64,000 bases of DNA from Acanthornis magna (Eukaryota > Chordata > Aves > Passeriformes > Acanthizidae): NCBI GenBank assembly GCA_036785705.1, contig JAWUZG010000970.1, positions 1,274,501 through 1,338,500 on the forward strand. The letters are read 5' to 3'. The translations under genes were made by a program, and so were the position numbers. Shown piece by piece: positions 25,740 through 38,498 of the stretch. Every line of letters begins with the position of its first letter. The first letter of the stretch is position 1. The notes under the pieces were generated by a model that was not told where the DNA came from, searched no databases, and worked only from the letters and a program-made list of their open reading frames with translations.

Positions 25740-25958
25740 GGAAGTTCTGGGAAAAGGCTTGTCACTGAGAGGCTGGTTGGTCACTGGAAGAGGATTCTGA
25801 GAGAAGTGGTCATGGCGCCAAGCCTGTTTTGAGTTCAAGAACTGTCTGGATGTTGCTCTTCATCAAATGGTTTAGTCTTAGGTAATCCTTAAAGCAGCAT
25901 GGAGTTGGCCTCTGTGATCCTTATGGGTCCCTTCCAATTTCAGATATTCTATGATTCT
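25740..25958 (+). repeat. Second CR1 LINE fragment, adjacent and in the same orientation
   Basis: Beginning within about 10 bases of the previous copy's 3' end, this piece contains CACTGGAAGAGGATTCTGAG, AGAGAAGTGGTCATGGCGCC, TGAGTTCAAGAACTGTCTGG and GATCCTTATGGGTCCCTTCC, and ends in GATATTCTATGATTCT. The phrases resemble a different CR1 subfamily (with the form 'GATCCTTGTGGGTCCC'), so this is a separate insertion and not a duplication of the first. Confidence 0.83.
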
Positions 25959-28000
25959 GGCCAGTTCTGTCAGGCATAAAGTATCTGAATCTTTGTTACT
26001 CTGTGCCAGGTGAATGTTTCATTTACTGAATGTGAAAGGTGTCCTCTGTGGAAGTTGGTAGGGACTTGTAGATACCTCTGTATTATTAGAACTTCTATTT
26101 AATTCAATCTTAGATCATTTAACTGTTATTTTTGCAAAATTTTTGAATGTTGGTCAAGTGTTTTGGCTTGTTTGCAAGTAACTGGAAGTTTGTAGGCATG
26201 AAGTCAGTAACCTGAAACTAGTGTAATGGATTTATGTCAGAGCTGGCAGAGAAGCTGCAAAAATGTATAGCTAATCTATATTAAGACTGGATATCTGTTT
26301 AATTGTTATTGTCATTTAACGATAGAATTATTTAATTTTGAAGTTGCTTTTTCCTTTTTCTCTTTTTTCCATCCAATAGGTGTACAATAATATAGTTTAA
26401 GGTTAATCTTTTTACTGCATTTTTTTGCAAATTTGAATGAGATCTTCCCAGTTTAATCAGAGCTCATGATGGATAATAAATTTCACTATGTCCTTAAGTA
26501 TTAGCTTTTATAAGACAAGATTCAAAAAAATGCTGTACTAGTTACAGATGAGCAGCCTCTTCAAGGTGAATACTGTTGGCATACAAGCAAGTGAATTTTA
26601 CTTGTAAAAGCACAATGAGTTAAAATGGGAATTGCTGCAAATCAGGAAATACTAATGCATGAAAATGTATAATTTTAAGTCATGCAGAGGGTTTTTTGCT
26701 ACCGATATAGAATTTTTAGGTAAACTGAAACATGCATCTATTTTCTAGTGTTTCCCCACTTCCTCATTTTCCAAGCTTCATCTTTGCTTATGATAGTAGC
26801 CCTCACTGTAGACCTTTATGGCCCCTCTTTACTGAACTTCTCATAGAGATTACAGTTGCAGTTGCTTCCAGTGCCATTTCTGAATTGGTGTCTCTGAGAG
26901 TATGTTACAGGGAGTGGTAAGAAGTGCCCGTCTCCCAGAGATTTAGAGAGTTTACATCATCTTATTTTGGAAGCTGAGCCCATATAACACATAGTGTATC
27001 AGTTGACTGTGGCAGATCTCTTCAGATCACACTATTCCAAATGGCACTGTTATAGCTGCATGCTGATCTTTGGAAGGTTTCTTTGGATTAATGGAAAATT
27101 TTGTTTTTTTCCTTTCCAGTCCTGTGTCTCTTTCAGACTTTAATATGTTGGTTATTTTTGCTTTCTCTGTTTTTTCATTCTTAAACTCCACATTTGTAAT
27201 ATGTAACTGGTGCTGGTGCCTTAGGAACAAGTGGAGAGAGAGCTAAGGGTTTGGGTAGTCATGTAGCAGGTAGCATGTGTGTGGGAGGGTTGTATTGTTC
27301 ATTTTGTTTAACCTGTGAAAGCTTAGATTGGCCTTTCTGTGATCAACAAATAATTGAAAACTTGGTTTGATACAAGTAAGTCTGTGCTGGAAAGAGAAAT
27401 GGCAGAACAGGTGTGCAGATGCATCTGACTGTGCATATGGTTCTATGTCTTAGTTAGGAAGACATTCTGTTCATTTTACATGTGTGGAATAGGAAAATGC
27501 TGTTCCCTAATTTGTTGTTTCCCCTGTGTGTATTTGTGTGTGTTGGAAGAGAGGAGAATGCTTGGTATACATAATGTTTGCAACTTGAGTGCCAAGAGGG
27601 ATATTTTAAATTTACCTTTTTTTTTCTATTATGTATGCTAACTGAATGTCAGAGTTTTGCTCAGTGAAATTATCTTTTAGGATATTTTAATTAGATATTT
27701 ATATTCTTGCAGTACTGTTTTCAGTCAAGAAAATGTTAATCTGTTCTTCGGGTATTTATGATTCACTTATAAAGAACGTCTGAAAGGATTAGCTGTTGTT
27801 TGCTTATTGTATAATTTTTCGAAAATATTGATTTCTGAATTGCAAATGCTGAATGTAAAGTACTGTGAGAAATCCTATTTTAATTGAGTTTCAATCCAAG
27901 TGTGACCTTTTGATGATAGATTTTACTGGACTTTTGATTGGAATTCACGTTTTTCTTACTTACAAAAAATACACCTTTTTGTTTGTCCTTGTCCTCTCAG

Positions 28001-28052
28001 AATCAACGAATCCCATCTGACATGGTGTTTCTTAGAACCTCGGAAAAAACAG
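28001..28052 (+). CDS. ATP9B: ATP9B exon 5 of 8 in window: actuator-domain core
   Basis: This is the smallest exon seen, at 52 bases: 17 codons (NQRIPSDMVFLRTSEKT) plus one base of a split glycine codon. The acceptor is a clean pyrimidine tract ending CTCAG (27996-28000). The donor is gtatgt (28053). The stretch RIPSDMVFL follows directly on VEK of the previous exon and corresponds to the P-type N..IPAD..lL motif of the A domain. The residues IPSDMVF match ATP9B; ATP9A has VPADMIF. The next intron, at 15.3 kb, is the longest in the window. Confidence 0.95.
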
Positions 28053-31000
28053 GTATGTTTTGACAATTCACATTGGTTACATGATAAGTTGGTGTTTGTG
28101 GTAAAATTTTAGATTGTGCATTGTGGCCAATTTGAAATGGTTAAATGGATTGATATAGCTCTACCTCCATCAGATTAATGGGAGAGAATCCATACCTAAC
28201 AAACATAGTATGCTTGGACTGTAAACCAAGAGTAATCTTATTGTGAACATGAGATTTCTCTAGATATGTTTCCCTACATAAATGATTTTTATGAACTGTT
28301 TTAACAAAAGGTTTAAATATTAAAAATACTAAAAATATTTAGCAAATACATTTAAAATACTATACTTGATTAGTGTGATTTCACAGTATTTTAAATTACT
28401 CTCAACTAATTATTGTCTTGCAACATACATTTAGATGTCATCTGATTTTATTTCAGATATTAAATTGAAAAGAACTAAAATCTGAACCTACTAATATTTG
28501 TTTAAAAGAATTGTTTTTGGGAAAATGTATTGCAATGATCTAAAACCCTGAAGTAACTTTTTTGGGTTTTTTTTTTTACTTCAAAATAATACTGTCTTTT
28601 TGGTCAGTCAAAAAAAACCCAGGAATTTTCTTGAGTGAGAGAAAGAACAGTACTTCTTGCTAGCTCTATTTCTCTTCACATGGTGATAGGGGAGTACTCT
28701 TAATCTTTGAGAAACAAATATCTCCTTTGTAAGAACCCTATAAATTATAGCTGTTTTGTAAAGTTTAGAAATTGCTACTGGATGCCCCTGTGTATAACTC
28801 AAATGAGTTTTCCTCCTTTATATTATCGTTACTCTTAAGATCCTGAAGAACTGTCTGGTATTTGTCAGACAGCACTAAATTTCACAAAGCTAATAGCTGT
28901 GATATTGGTAATCCCTTTATTAGTGGCACATAGTATTTCACTGTGACACTAGAGTTCTATCATATATTTCAGATAAAAGCCTAAATTTGTAGAGATTGTT
29001 TGAAAGAGAAGACAAAAATATTTCTAATCGCCTACGGAACTCTAGTAGAGCTGTATATTTGCTAAAAGAAGAAATTACTGTATAGTTACTGTGTCTTGCT
29101 AATGCTGATTAGATGCAGTGATCATCTGTAACTGGCCTGGACTGACAAAGTTTCCTAATGGCCTTATGTAAGCTCCATCTTTGTTAACCACCCTCTGGTT
29201 CAGGATGCAGGGGCTTTTCTTTTTATTCTCTCTCAGCATCACAATTTATTAAAAAGACTAATTTTCTATAAACAAGCAACAGGTTAACTAGTTTTATTGG
29301 TGTTGCACTTCTTTAAAAACAAAACAAGAAAAAAAGCCACACAAAAATAATTTCCTAAACTTCAAGCATATGGCGGTAATTGTTTTTTGACTAAAGAGTG
29401 AACACTTACATCTGTAATTGTTTCTTCCTGATGTTGCAGTTTTGACTGATTTATGCTTTAATTTATAGTTGACACTTTTAAGTACTTTGTGAAACAGTTT
29501 TTGCATGGTTTTATGTTCTGTATGTAATTTTATCTTCTGTGCAATAAAGTGGTTTAACTATAGCTTCTTACTATAAATCTATAAAGAGTAAAGTGGAGAG
29601 TTTGAACTAATCTTAAAATCCAATCCTCCCTGTAAGGTTCTTTTGGAGTAAAATACTGTTTTCCAGCTTCAATATTTACATTACATGTTAACATGGTCTG
29701 CAGCACTGCAATATCCTGTATCTTCACTCAACAAAAGAAGCAGTTTGAGTTATAAATGGGCAGTTTACAAAGTTCATCCTAAAACTCACCCCCCAATGCA
29801 CTTTTAAAAATTAGTTTTGCACTAATGCACTAAAAAAATTGTGCAATACTTTTTCTGGAATACTTTTAACTCTGTGTAGAAGCAGCATTTTGGGGTATCA
29901 AGCTTATTTTGATAAAACTAATTTGTTATCTGATGTGTTTTTCCATTTCTTTATCAAATGCTTTGTCTTTTAGCTCAAATGATCTCTTCAAAGATCTGAT
30001 ATAATAACTTGATGTTAATTGTGTGTCTGTATCTAATTTCTAAGATTCCTGGTTTTTCATCAGACTTTTACAGAAGTTAGAGTCTAAAGGCACATATAGG
30101 TGGAGCTTTCTTTTGTATTCATGTGACAGTCTGTAACATTGGTATTCCTCTCTTTCATGAGTGGAGGCAGCTAGGTGGCTGTTCGTATTTTGAGTTAGGA
30201 TTACTTCCCAGGGGGATGGAGCAGTTGGAAATCACTCCTCAAATGTGAATTCTTTGCTGCTGTCAGGCTCTCCGTATAACAGAGGTTTCCAAAAGGTTTT
30301 CACTGACTTCCGAAATAAATAGAAATAATTTTTAAAGATTAAGCATGAAAAACTTACAGAAATGTATATTTGAGTTTTATATATTTGAAAAGGTAGGAGG
30401 GAGTTATTTATGGCTGAATCTTGGGTTTACTCATTATATGTGGCAGAACTGACAAGCAATTTGGATGATTTGTCCCATTTATCAGCCTTCCACCAAATGA
30501 AAGGAAGCGTTCATGCTGAGCTGGCTGCAAAAGATGCTTTAAAGGTTATTTTCATTTTCTGTATAAGCAGGCAGCATGCCAAATACAGTGGACTACCTTA
30601 ATATAAAGCTGTTATGCAAATGTAGGCAAAATCTCTGTTACACCAACACAATGCTCTCTTGCTGAAATTTAAATAGATCTGAAGTGGCCCTTAACAAAAC
30701 TTTCAGGATCATTTTTAATTTGTTTGGCATGTTCTCTGCATTTCATTTGTCTATATGCCATCTCAATCAAAAATCAAAGGCTGGACAGGGCATTCCAGAG
30801 ACCATCATATAACTTTGTAACTGTCCACAGAAACTGCCAACTGAGGTGTGTGTTAATAATTTCATTGTGGGAGTATCAAAGATACTGTGTTTGTAAAACA
30901 CAAGAAAAATTTCAAGGATACACTCTTTCTTTCTCTGAGCTACAGCCCTTGCACTCTGCATTGGCTGTGTCTTGGTGCAGTGAATGGTTTCTCATCCAGG

Positions 31001-31526
31001 TCAGGCGTTCTATGCTAACACATGCTCTTGAGCTGAATTGGGTCTGGTCCTTCCTGAATATCTGGTGCATGTGTTTGTAAGACTTGGTGTTTCTGGAATA
31101 TTTGTACTCTTCTCACTTTCAAATGTGAAATTCTGAGAGGAACACAAAACTTTATGGGGTGGCTACAGAGTGTCAAAAAAGAATGAATGGAGCTTATTTT
31201 TTTTCCAGACAAGCTTTTTATTTACATGCCTCTAATAACTTCCGATTCTTACTATCCATAGTGAAAAGCTAGCATATGGAGTGGCTGGTTCTGAGCTAAG
31301 CAAATGTTGATTTTAGCCATCAATTTTGGTTGGTCCTAGAACAGATGACTGTTGGAGCTAGCAGCTTGGCTTTTCTTTTTTTCATGTGGCTCTTTCATCC
31401 TCTATTGTTTCACAAAAATTCAAGGAACTTCCTAACTTTTGAGATCATTGGTCTGCCACAGGTGGTTGGCCACAAGTGAAAAGTTACTGGGAGAAAGATG
31501 GCATGGCAGAATACCATGAATACCAG

Positions 31527-31559
31527 AATTCCATGTACAAATTGATTGTACGTGGAATT
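31527..31559 (+). repeat. Inverted repeat with 14-pair stem
   Basis: The left arm AATTCCATGTACAA (31527-31540) pairs with TTGTACGTGGAATT (31546-31559) across a 5-base loop ATTGA. The single difference is a U-G wobble in the transcribed strand. It lies within the intron and has no coding content. Confidence 0.75.
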
Positions 31560-32559
31560 TGGGCTAAAGAGACTGTTTGCTAAAGTCTGCAGCTGGAATA
31601 TCCAAGCGGTAACAAACTTAAGGGCTTGTGATGTGCTCCATGGACATTGGGACTGCAAAGAATTGTTTCTATTCTGTACTACCACTAACTACTTAGGCCT
31701 ATGACGGACTAATCACAGTGCTGGTAGGATAATAGCTTTTACGGTGGTAGGGGTAAGAATTGATTCATCTTAGTTAAACCCTTCTTTTTGTTCCTGAGGT
31801 CCTGTTTGTCACAGATAATTCTTTGTGATGATATGAAAAGCAGAGCTGGATTTTCTCTTCAGCTTTTTCTGATGAAAGTGAACTTCCGAAGGGTGAACAG
31901 GAAGTGGTTTTACTGGTCTGCCTGAGCTTTCCTGACCATAGTATTTGAACCTAGCACATCTTCTGAGTGGAGTTAAATTTTTTGGTAGACATTTGATTCC
32001 ATGTAGAGTAAAAGCAACGACTTCTGGAAAAGTAGTATTTTTTTCAAGAGGGAGAGTACTGCATTAAAATATTTCTCATTTAACAAACTTGTAGAAGTTT
32101 GTCCAGAAAAAGTGAATGTAGAAGTCTGGTAAAATAAGGTCACAAATTTATTTTAATACCTCAGCTGCTGTAGACTTCTGAACAGCTACAAAATTGACAA
32201 AAGAAGTTTTTGTTTTGGTTTGGTTTTTTATTGTTAGAGGTGATACTCTTGAGCGAGCAACTCCCAGTGGCTGATCAGTTCCACTGCTGTCAAGTATGCT
32301 CCCATGCAATGATTTTTATCATAAACCATTTTTTTTGGTGTTTGTCCTTAAATCTGGTACATAATAATTTACTGGTATGGTTATTTCAAAATACTGTTTG
32401 TATACCACTACAGCTGTGCAATGCAAGCAGTAGGGAAATGGAAAATCATTAAAAAATTCTAACAGTCCTTTGTGAAGAACCTTTAATTCTTTGCAAGTTA
32501 ATGCGGGTTGCACAGTTGCTACATCTGTACTTTTCAGGCCAGTGTTTTATTCTTTTTGT

Positions 32560-32632
32560 CCATGCTCATCAGCCCATTTCTCCAGCCTGTCAAGTCCCCT
32601 TGGACATCCCCCATTGCACAGATAAGTGTCTT
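32560..32632 (-). repeat. Short CR1-like fragment
   Basis: The phrase CCATTTCTCCAGCCTGTCAA followed by GTCCCCTTGGACATCCC matches the well-known internal CR1 phrase read on its antisense strand ('TTCTCCAGCCTGTCCAGGTCCCTCTGGATGGCATCCC'). No 3' tail is attached. It is probably an internal remnant of an old copy. Confidence 0.5.
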
Positions 32633-35600
32633 GAATTCCGCTTATGAAACTATTCAAAAATGGTATATTTACTCAGGCATAAAATACTAGTTGCAAACAT
32701 GTTTCTACTTTACAGAATTGTGGCAAAAAGAGCAATCTCACTTGCATTAAAATTTGTAGTTAAGAGTTTTCAGAATTCTTTACTTGTAATTACTTTAACA
32801 ACAATGGTAAAAGTAAAATGTGGGAATAAAACAGGAAAATAATTTTTAATTTGAGGCTTTGTAGCAATTCATTTCTGTAGCAATATAACTCTCCGATGTG
32901 ATTTTTATTTTAAATGCTAACCATTTTACTGGCATAAACTCTGCAATGCAAGTACAGGCTTAAGTAATCACCCATATAATTTCATTTTCTGTTGGAAGGA
33001 GCCATGAGGTAACTAGTAAAGGTGTGCTCCAGAGCCTACCATCTCAAACTAAGTCTGCTAATTAAAAAAGTTTTTTTGAAAATTAGGAATTTTTATGCAT
33101 TTCTGTACAAAAAGAGAATATTGTGCCAGCAAATACATTTTACTTGTTTAAAAGATCTAGTTTTGTAGATCTTAAGAAGCAAGTTTTAGTAGAAAATTTA
33201 TGCCAAATGGAACTGCAAACTCACTGCAAGGAAAAATATAATCAAGGTGATGCTAGTACTATCTATTTATTCTGGACAGTTAGAAGTAAGTGTTCTACAA
33301 ATAACTTAATTTTCTGGGCCCCAGTTTGTTCTGGAACTTCAGATATTTGAAAATCAAACCAGAGGAGAAAATGTCAGTTTGGAATTCAGTTGTGCAGCTG
33401 ATGTCACTTTTTATCTCTTCATAAAACCAGCTACTGCAGAATAATAAGGCTGAGGAGTTGCATTTGTCACACATTCTGGAATTTTCTATTATGTTTAGAA
33501 AACAAGTGTTCTAAAACCTACCTGTCTGGAAACTAAAATGCTTTGAAAATCTATTGCTATAGAGAATGATAAATGACTAGAGTTAAGTTTTGCACATATG
33601 GCCAGATAAAAGTTTATCTTCAGGGCATGAGTAGCTGCCAACAATCTGTCCAAACTACTTTAATCTGTTTCTCTACTTCAGTTCCTATTCTGTTTTTAGC
33701 ATTTGATTTAACTCAGGCTTGAAATGTTTTGGTATTTGCTTTAAGCCACTGACTAATAGTGATTTGATGTGATCAGCTACTTGTTTAAGATATAGTCAGA
33801 TAGTATGAATGTTATGTGGTGGAAAGAGGTGCTCTCAGCAAGTCTTAGGCTCCTAATAATATTATGCTCTATCAGAAATGTAGAATTGCACTGTAAAATA
33901 CTATTAGAAGACATGATAATATATATCATTCTCTAATTATTTTCTTTTATTTTCTGTGCATACTAGTCTGACTAGTACAGTCCACGTACTTCATTGGATT
34001 GGCAGCAAAATAAGCAATACAAAGAAATACTTTAATATTTACTTATTTCCTGTATTTAAAAAAAAGACTAGAAAGAGTTGAGAAAATTGATCTGTAAGGA
34101 GACTGTGTATTGTGTTAGGCATAAATTAGCCTGTTCCTATTTGCCAGTGATAATGCATTTCCCCAGAAATTTGAGGGGATTTGGTGGCTTGGCTGGAGTA
34201 GCAGTCCAAATACCCCAAAATCCCAAACAATTCCCTTGGTTTCAGAAACAATGTAGAGAAAATGAAGGTGAGAATCATCAAAGTGGATCCCAGAGGCGCA
34301 GGGCAAGTCAGGCAAAAAACTGTATGTATATTAAGAACTGATAGACTTGTTGGAGTGTTGTCAAAGGCTTTGAAAATAAAAAACAAAAATCACTCTTGCA
34401 AAAGTAAGGTTCAAAAATTCTTTGTGCAGAAGCAGTTTATAATATGTTGCCTGTAAAGTATCTGTTCGTAAGAGTGATACCATGCGTTAAGTTTGGGGTT
34501 TTTTTAAGATACTGCCACATTTTGCATCTTTTAGATTATTGAATTTGGGGTATTTTTCTTTTCTTCTCTTACCTCAAGGCTCTACTGGGCAATCTGCTGG
34601 TATTACCTTGGCTCTTTGAAGTGATTGGAACAAGTCTCTTGGTGGGCCTCATCTTTATTGTGAAAGAGGAATTTCTGCATGACCTACAAAGTTCTAATTA
34701 TTAGGGCTAATGAGGAGCAATCTTGCAGTAGATTCAGAGTTGTCTCCTTAAAAATTTAGAACTGATCCTCAAATCTATCTTAATGCATTCATGAGGAAAG
34801 AATGGCTTCCACATGCTAATTTGATTCTGACTTTCATGTGGGGCTTGAGGTGTGTGTCTGGCTGGAGTTGGAATGGAAACTTGTGTAGACCTGATCTACC
34901 TTAGTCTAGCAGCTTTCTTTCCAGTGGTAGAAAACCTGACTTGGGCAATCTGTCTTGCAAGGAATACCCAGCTGAGGAGAGTAGTGGGTTTTTCATGCAA
35001 GTCTTGTGGCCCGTGTCTCTATGCTGTCACTGCTCTTGGTATGTATGAAGGCTAAATGTAATTTAGGTCAAATATTTAACTACTTCAGCTACAGTTTCTG
35101 TGTAGCTTTACACAGCCTCCCTCTGTCCATCAAGTAGAAAGAAATTGAAAAAATTAGCAATCCTCTGCTTTGTGCTTTAATGAAGTCCAGTGTTAAATCT
35201 TCATAGCTGGGTCTGTTGTTTCTCCCCAGTTACCAAACAGTAAAGGAGAATGTGCTTTTCCCTGCTAAATTTTAACTAAAGATTTATCCTCTTGTTTTTC
35301 ACATGCCTATTGTAACCTGATGATTTTGTCAACTCCTTTGACTTGTACTTTTCTGTGTTTGAGCTCTATCAGATACCAAGGCTTTTATTCCTGCTCCCCC
35401 TAATTTAGTAAATGAAATGTCCTTCAAGGTGATTATTATTGCTGTTGCTAAAATCTTTGAGGGAAAATGCTCTCAGTGGATTCTCATGTATTTGGCCATA
35501 TGCTTTTCTCAACCTCCTCTGTTTCTGAGCTCTGCTTTCATGCAAAGAGGAAATGCTCCTTAAGTCTTCTATGAGCACTCTTCTTTGAGGTGTATATGTA

Positions 35601-38160
35601 TTTTTTGTCTTACTAGGCTTTAGAAATATGTAAGTGCATTAGGGAGGATGATGGGGACAGTGAGTTCCGCTGTGCTGTCAGAGCTCTCAAATCATGGAGC
35701 TCTTTTGTCAGTCTTCTTATTTTATCTGAAAAGTGAGAATTTTTTAGTGTTTAAGCATTGTCTATGGCAGACTTTTTGATTTAGTCATTACTCTGAAGAC
35801 ATAAATAATGCACAGTATCTTTTTTCTATATTACTGGGTTTCTGCAAAACAAGATTGCTAGTATGCATGAGAAGAATAATGGAGCAAAGTGGTGCATCAA
35901 ATCCTATTAAATCGAAAAGATTAATGTTTTTGAGTATCCTTCTGTATAGCTCAAAATAATATAAATCAGTAAGCTAAAATTTGAGAATGTGAATATGAAT
36001 GTAGATTTTTTTTTTTAAACTTGGAACATTGTTTGCTCTATCTGAGAATTTCATAATGTTTTAATAGAGATAAAAATTCCTAAAGCATACTGAATCAATA
36101 CAGCAATTCAAAAAAGATGCAATGTGATCAAGCTTGGATTAAAAAACATCTGAGTTCTTGTCAATAAGGAGCTGTGATGAGTTTAGGGGTATCATATTGA
36201 CTGTGTATTAATACATGGTATCCTATAAGACCATCAGCTGATTGTTTAAAATGTAAATGAAACTGTTCATGGATCCAGTGACTGATGGCTTAAATTCCAA
36301 TTAATCAATTGCTTCATCGGTTTCTTAATTCAGATCAAATATCTGAAGTACACACAGTTCTTCCCTGGTCTTAAGAGAAAGTAATGCTTTTAAATTAATT
36401 TAATCAGTCTTCTATAAATGTTCATCCTATGGAATGGCATTGTAGCTTAAATATTTGGGATATTTCACATGTCTTGGGGTTTTGTTCCTCCTTAGAAGCT
36501 ATCATAATTGAAAGCTTCTTGTTAGAGTAGTAAATGAAATTCTGTACTCCAATATGTCATCTTGGTGCTGATATTCATCTTGTCATCAGTTTAAAATTTT
36601 CATGCACATAGTCACTTAAGTAATATAAATGATTTATAAATTAAGTTGTTTGTAAATGATCTGGTGCTAGGTGTGCAAAGTCAAAGTCTGCTTTTCTTTT
36701 GCTGGGTACCTTCTAGTAACCCATCTCTTTCAATATTTTTCACTTAAAGCAGGAACGCTGGTAATATTGCCAGAAAATACAGAGCTGTTTATGACACTGC
36801 AGTTCCACATGCCCTGTTTCCCACTGACCCATCAATTAATTCATCAACACTTGACACAGGCTCTTCACTCTGACACTTATACCAGTTATCTTAATTTGAT
36901 TGCCGTTAAAACCTTCCTTTCCTGACAACTGTTGTCAATTATACAAAATAAAATCAAGTATTCATAAGTAGGCTGTAATAGGATACTGGCAGACAGATTT
37001 AATAATTCAGTTTTGCTGAGGCTTGAAAGGCATTAGTAGTAGCTGTTGTTCTCATTTGTAAAAAATTAATTGTATACAGCTCTTGAGAGAGAAGGCAGAC
37101 ATAATTTTATTTATTTAGATTTGACAGAGAAGAACTCAGACATGTAGTGATGGTTTAGCATTATGTCTGTTTAAGAATAATAAGACAGGAGTTCTTATCA
37201 GTCATATATTATAGAAAGTAATTTAGTTTTATGATTTTTTATTTTCAGCTAATTAAAGTGTACACATTCTACAGTTACTTTTTGACAATATCTGTAATGG
37301 AGTGTGGAATTCAACCCTGCATTTATGCAGAAAAAACAATACCTTTTGAAGACTGGGGTGCCTGGTCTTTAATATGCTTGTAAAATACGCATATTCCTGC
37401 ATATCTGCTATATACAACTACATTATAGTTGCTTCCCTCAGATGCATCTCTGTCACAGTATAACATTAGAATGTGTGCTATGGCAAATTTAAATTATACC
37501 TCTAAGTTCACTTTAGTGCTTATTGGCGAGTCGACTTTTTAAGCTTGCTGATAATTAGCAAAAAATTTGCAAGCAGAAATCTGCTAACTTTAATGTTTTC
37601 TGAGAGAACATTAAATACAGTTTTCAGAACTTCTGTGTTAATTGACTTCTTATACACTATTCTTCACTGTGCACACTGATGTTTGTAACAAATAACTGTG
37701 TGTGGGTTGACTGGTAAGGCTCTGTGGAAGCGATTTGAAAGTACTTGTGAAATCTAAAAATGGAAATATTTAAAAAAATAATTTCACTTGTAAAATGCTG
37801 ATTAAAGGTGTAGTTGAAGACATGATTTGCTCTAAGTGATTGCTCAAAGCAAGAGCAGAAAAAGTGAAGAAGTGTGGAACTCCTTTTATAATGTGTCATT
37901 CACTTTGTCGCTTTTTAATTCTAGTCAAAATAAGTTATTCCTTACTTGGGGTTTTTTTTCCTGAATTGAGAATCCTCTGGTGTCTCATCTCATGACTTAG
38001 AACTGCTTTCTCAGACTCTTCTTCCAGGCCAGGAGCTGAGAAATGAAAATTAAGTTTTAGGTACAAGACAAGTAGGATAGTTTAGTTTGTTATGGCAAGA
38101 AAACCATCTTAATTTTTTGTGTTGCTATTCATCAAGAAACATGGCCAGTCCTGGAAAGCA

Positions 38161-38226
38161 AGTATTAGCATATTTTAGCTTCAGGTATTAGCATATTTTA
38201 GCTTTAAGTATTAGTATGTTTTCCAG
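38161..38226. repeat. Threefold tandem repeat, 22-base unit
   Basis: The unit AGTATTAGCATATTTTAGCT occurs three times in a row (spacing 22-23 bases). The third copy has drifted to AGTATTAGTATGTTTT. It is a simple local duplication. Confidence 0.85.
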
Positions 38227-38388
38227 CATTCTCTTTGTGAAAAAAAGCCAGTAGACTTCATGATCAAGAAAGAAGCACAGAGGAAGCTCTGTCTTTTCAT
38301 TATGCCACTCTACCTAAACTTTTTCCTTGCCGTTTTCAGAGTCTGATTTGCAGGGAATTACCATGAGTTGATACATACATTTTGAGGT

Positions 38389-38498
38389 ATTTGGATTCAA
38401 TTTTCTGTCTAGGATTATTCAAGAGTGTTACTGCCATACTTGTATTTGGATTCAATTATCCATTTAGGTTTATTCAAGAGTATTATTGCCATACTTGT
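38389..38498. repeat. 55-base tandem duplication
   Basis: 38389-38443 and 38444-38498 are two adjacent copies of exactly 55 bases, both starting ATTTGGATTCAATT or ATTTGGATTCAATTA and ending TGCCATACTTGT. They differ at several positions, so the duplication is not recent. Confidence 0.88.

Larger units (their letters stand above)
21642..28000 (+). other. ATP9B: ATP9B intron between exons 4 and 5 of the window
   Basis: This 6.4 kb intron starts with the non-consensus donor GTTGAT. Two CR1 fragments lie side by side at 25383-25958. The rest is AT-rich unique sequence without a recognisable feature. Confidence 0.85.

Noticed and set aside
30724..31080. 118-codon plus-strand open frame
   Set aside because: No motif, no splice signals in keeping with an exon, and overlapping minus-strand frames. 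Not reported as a gene.
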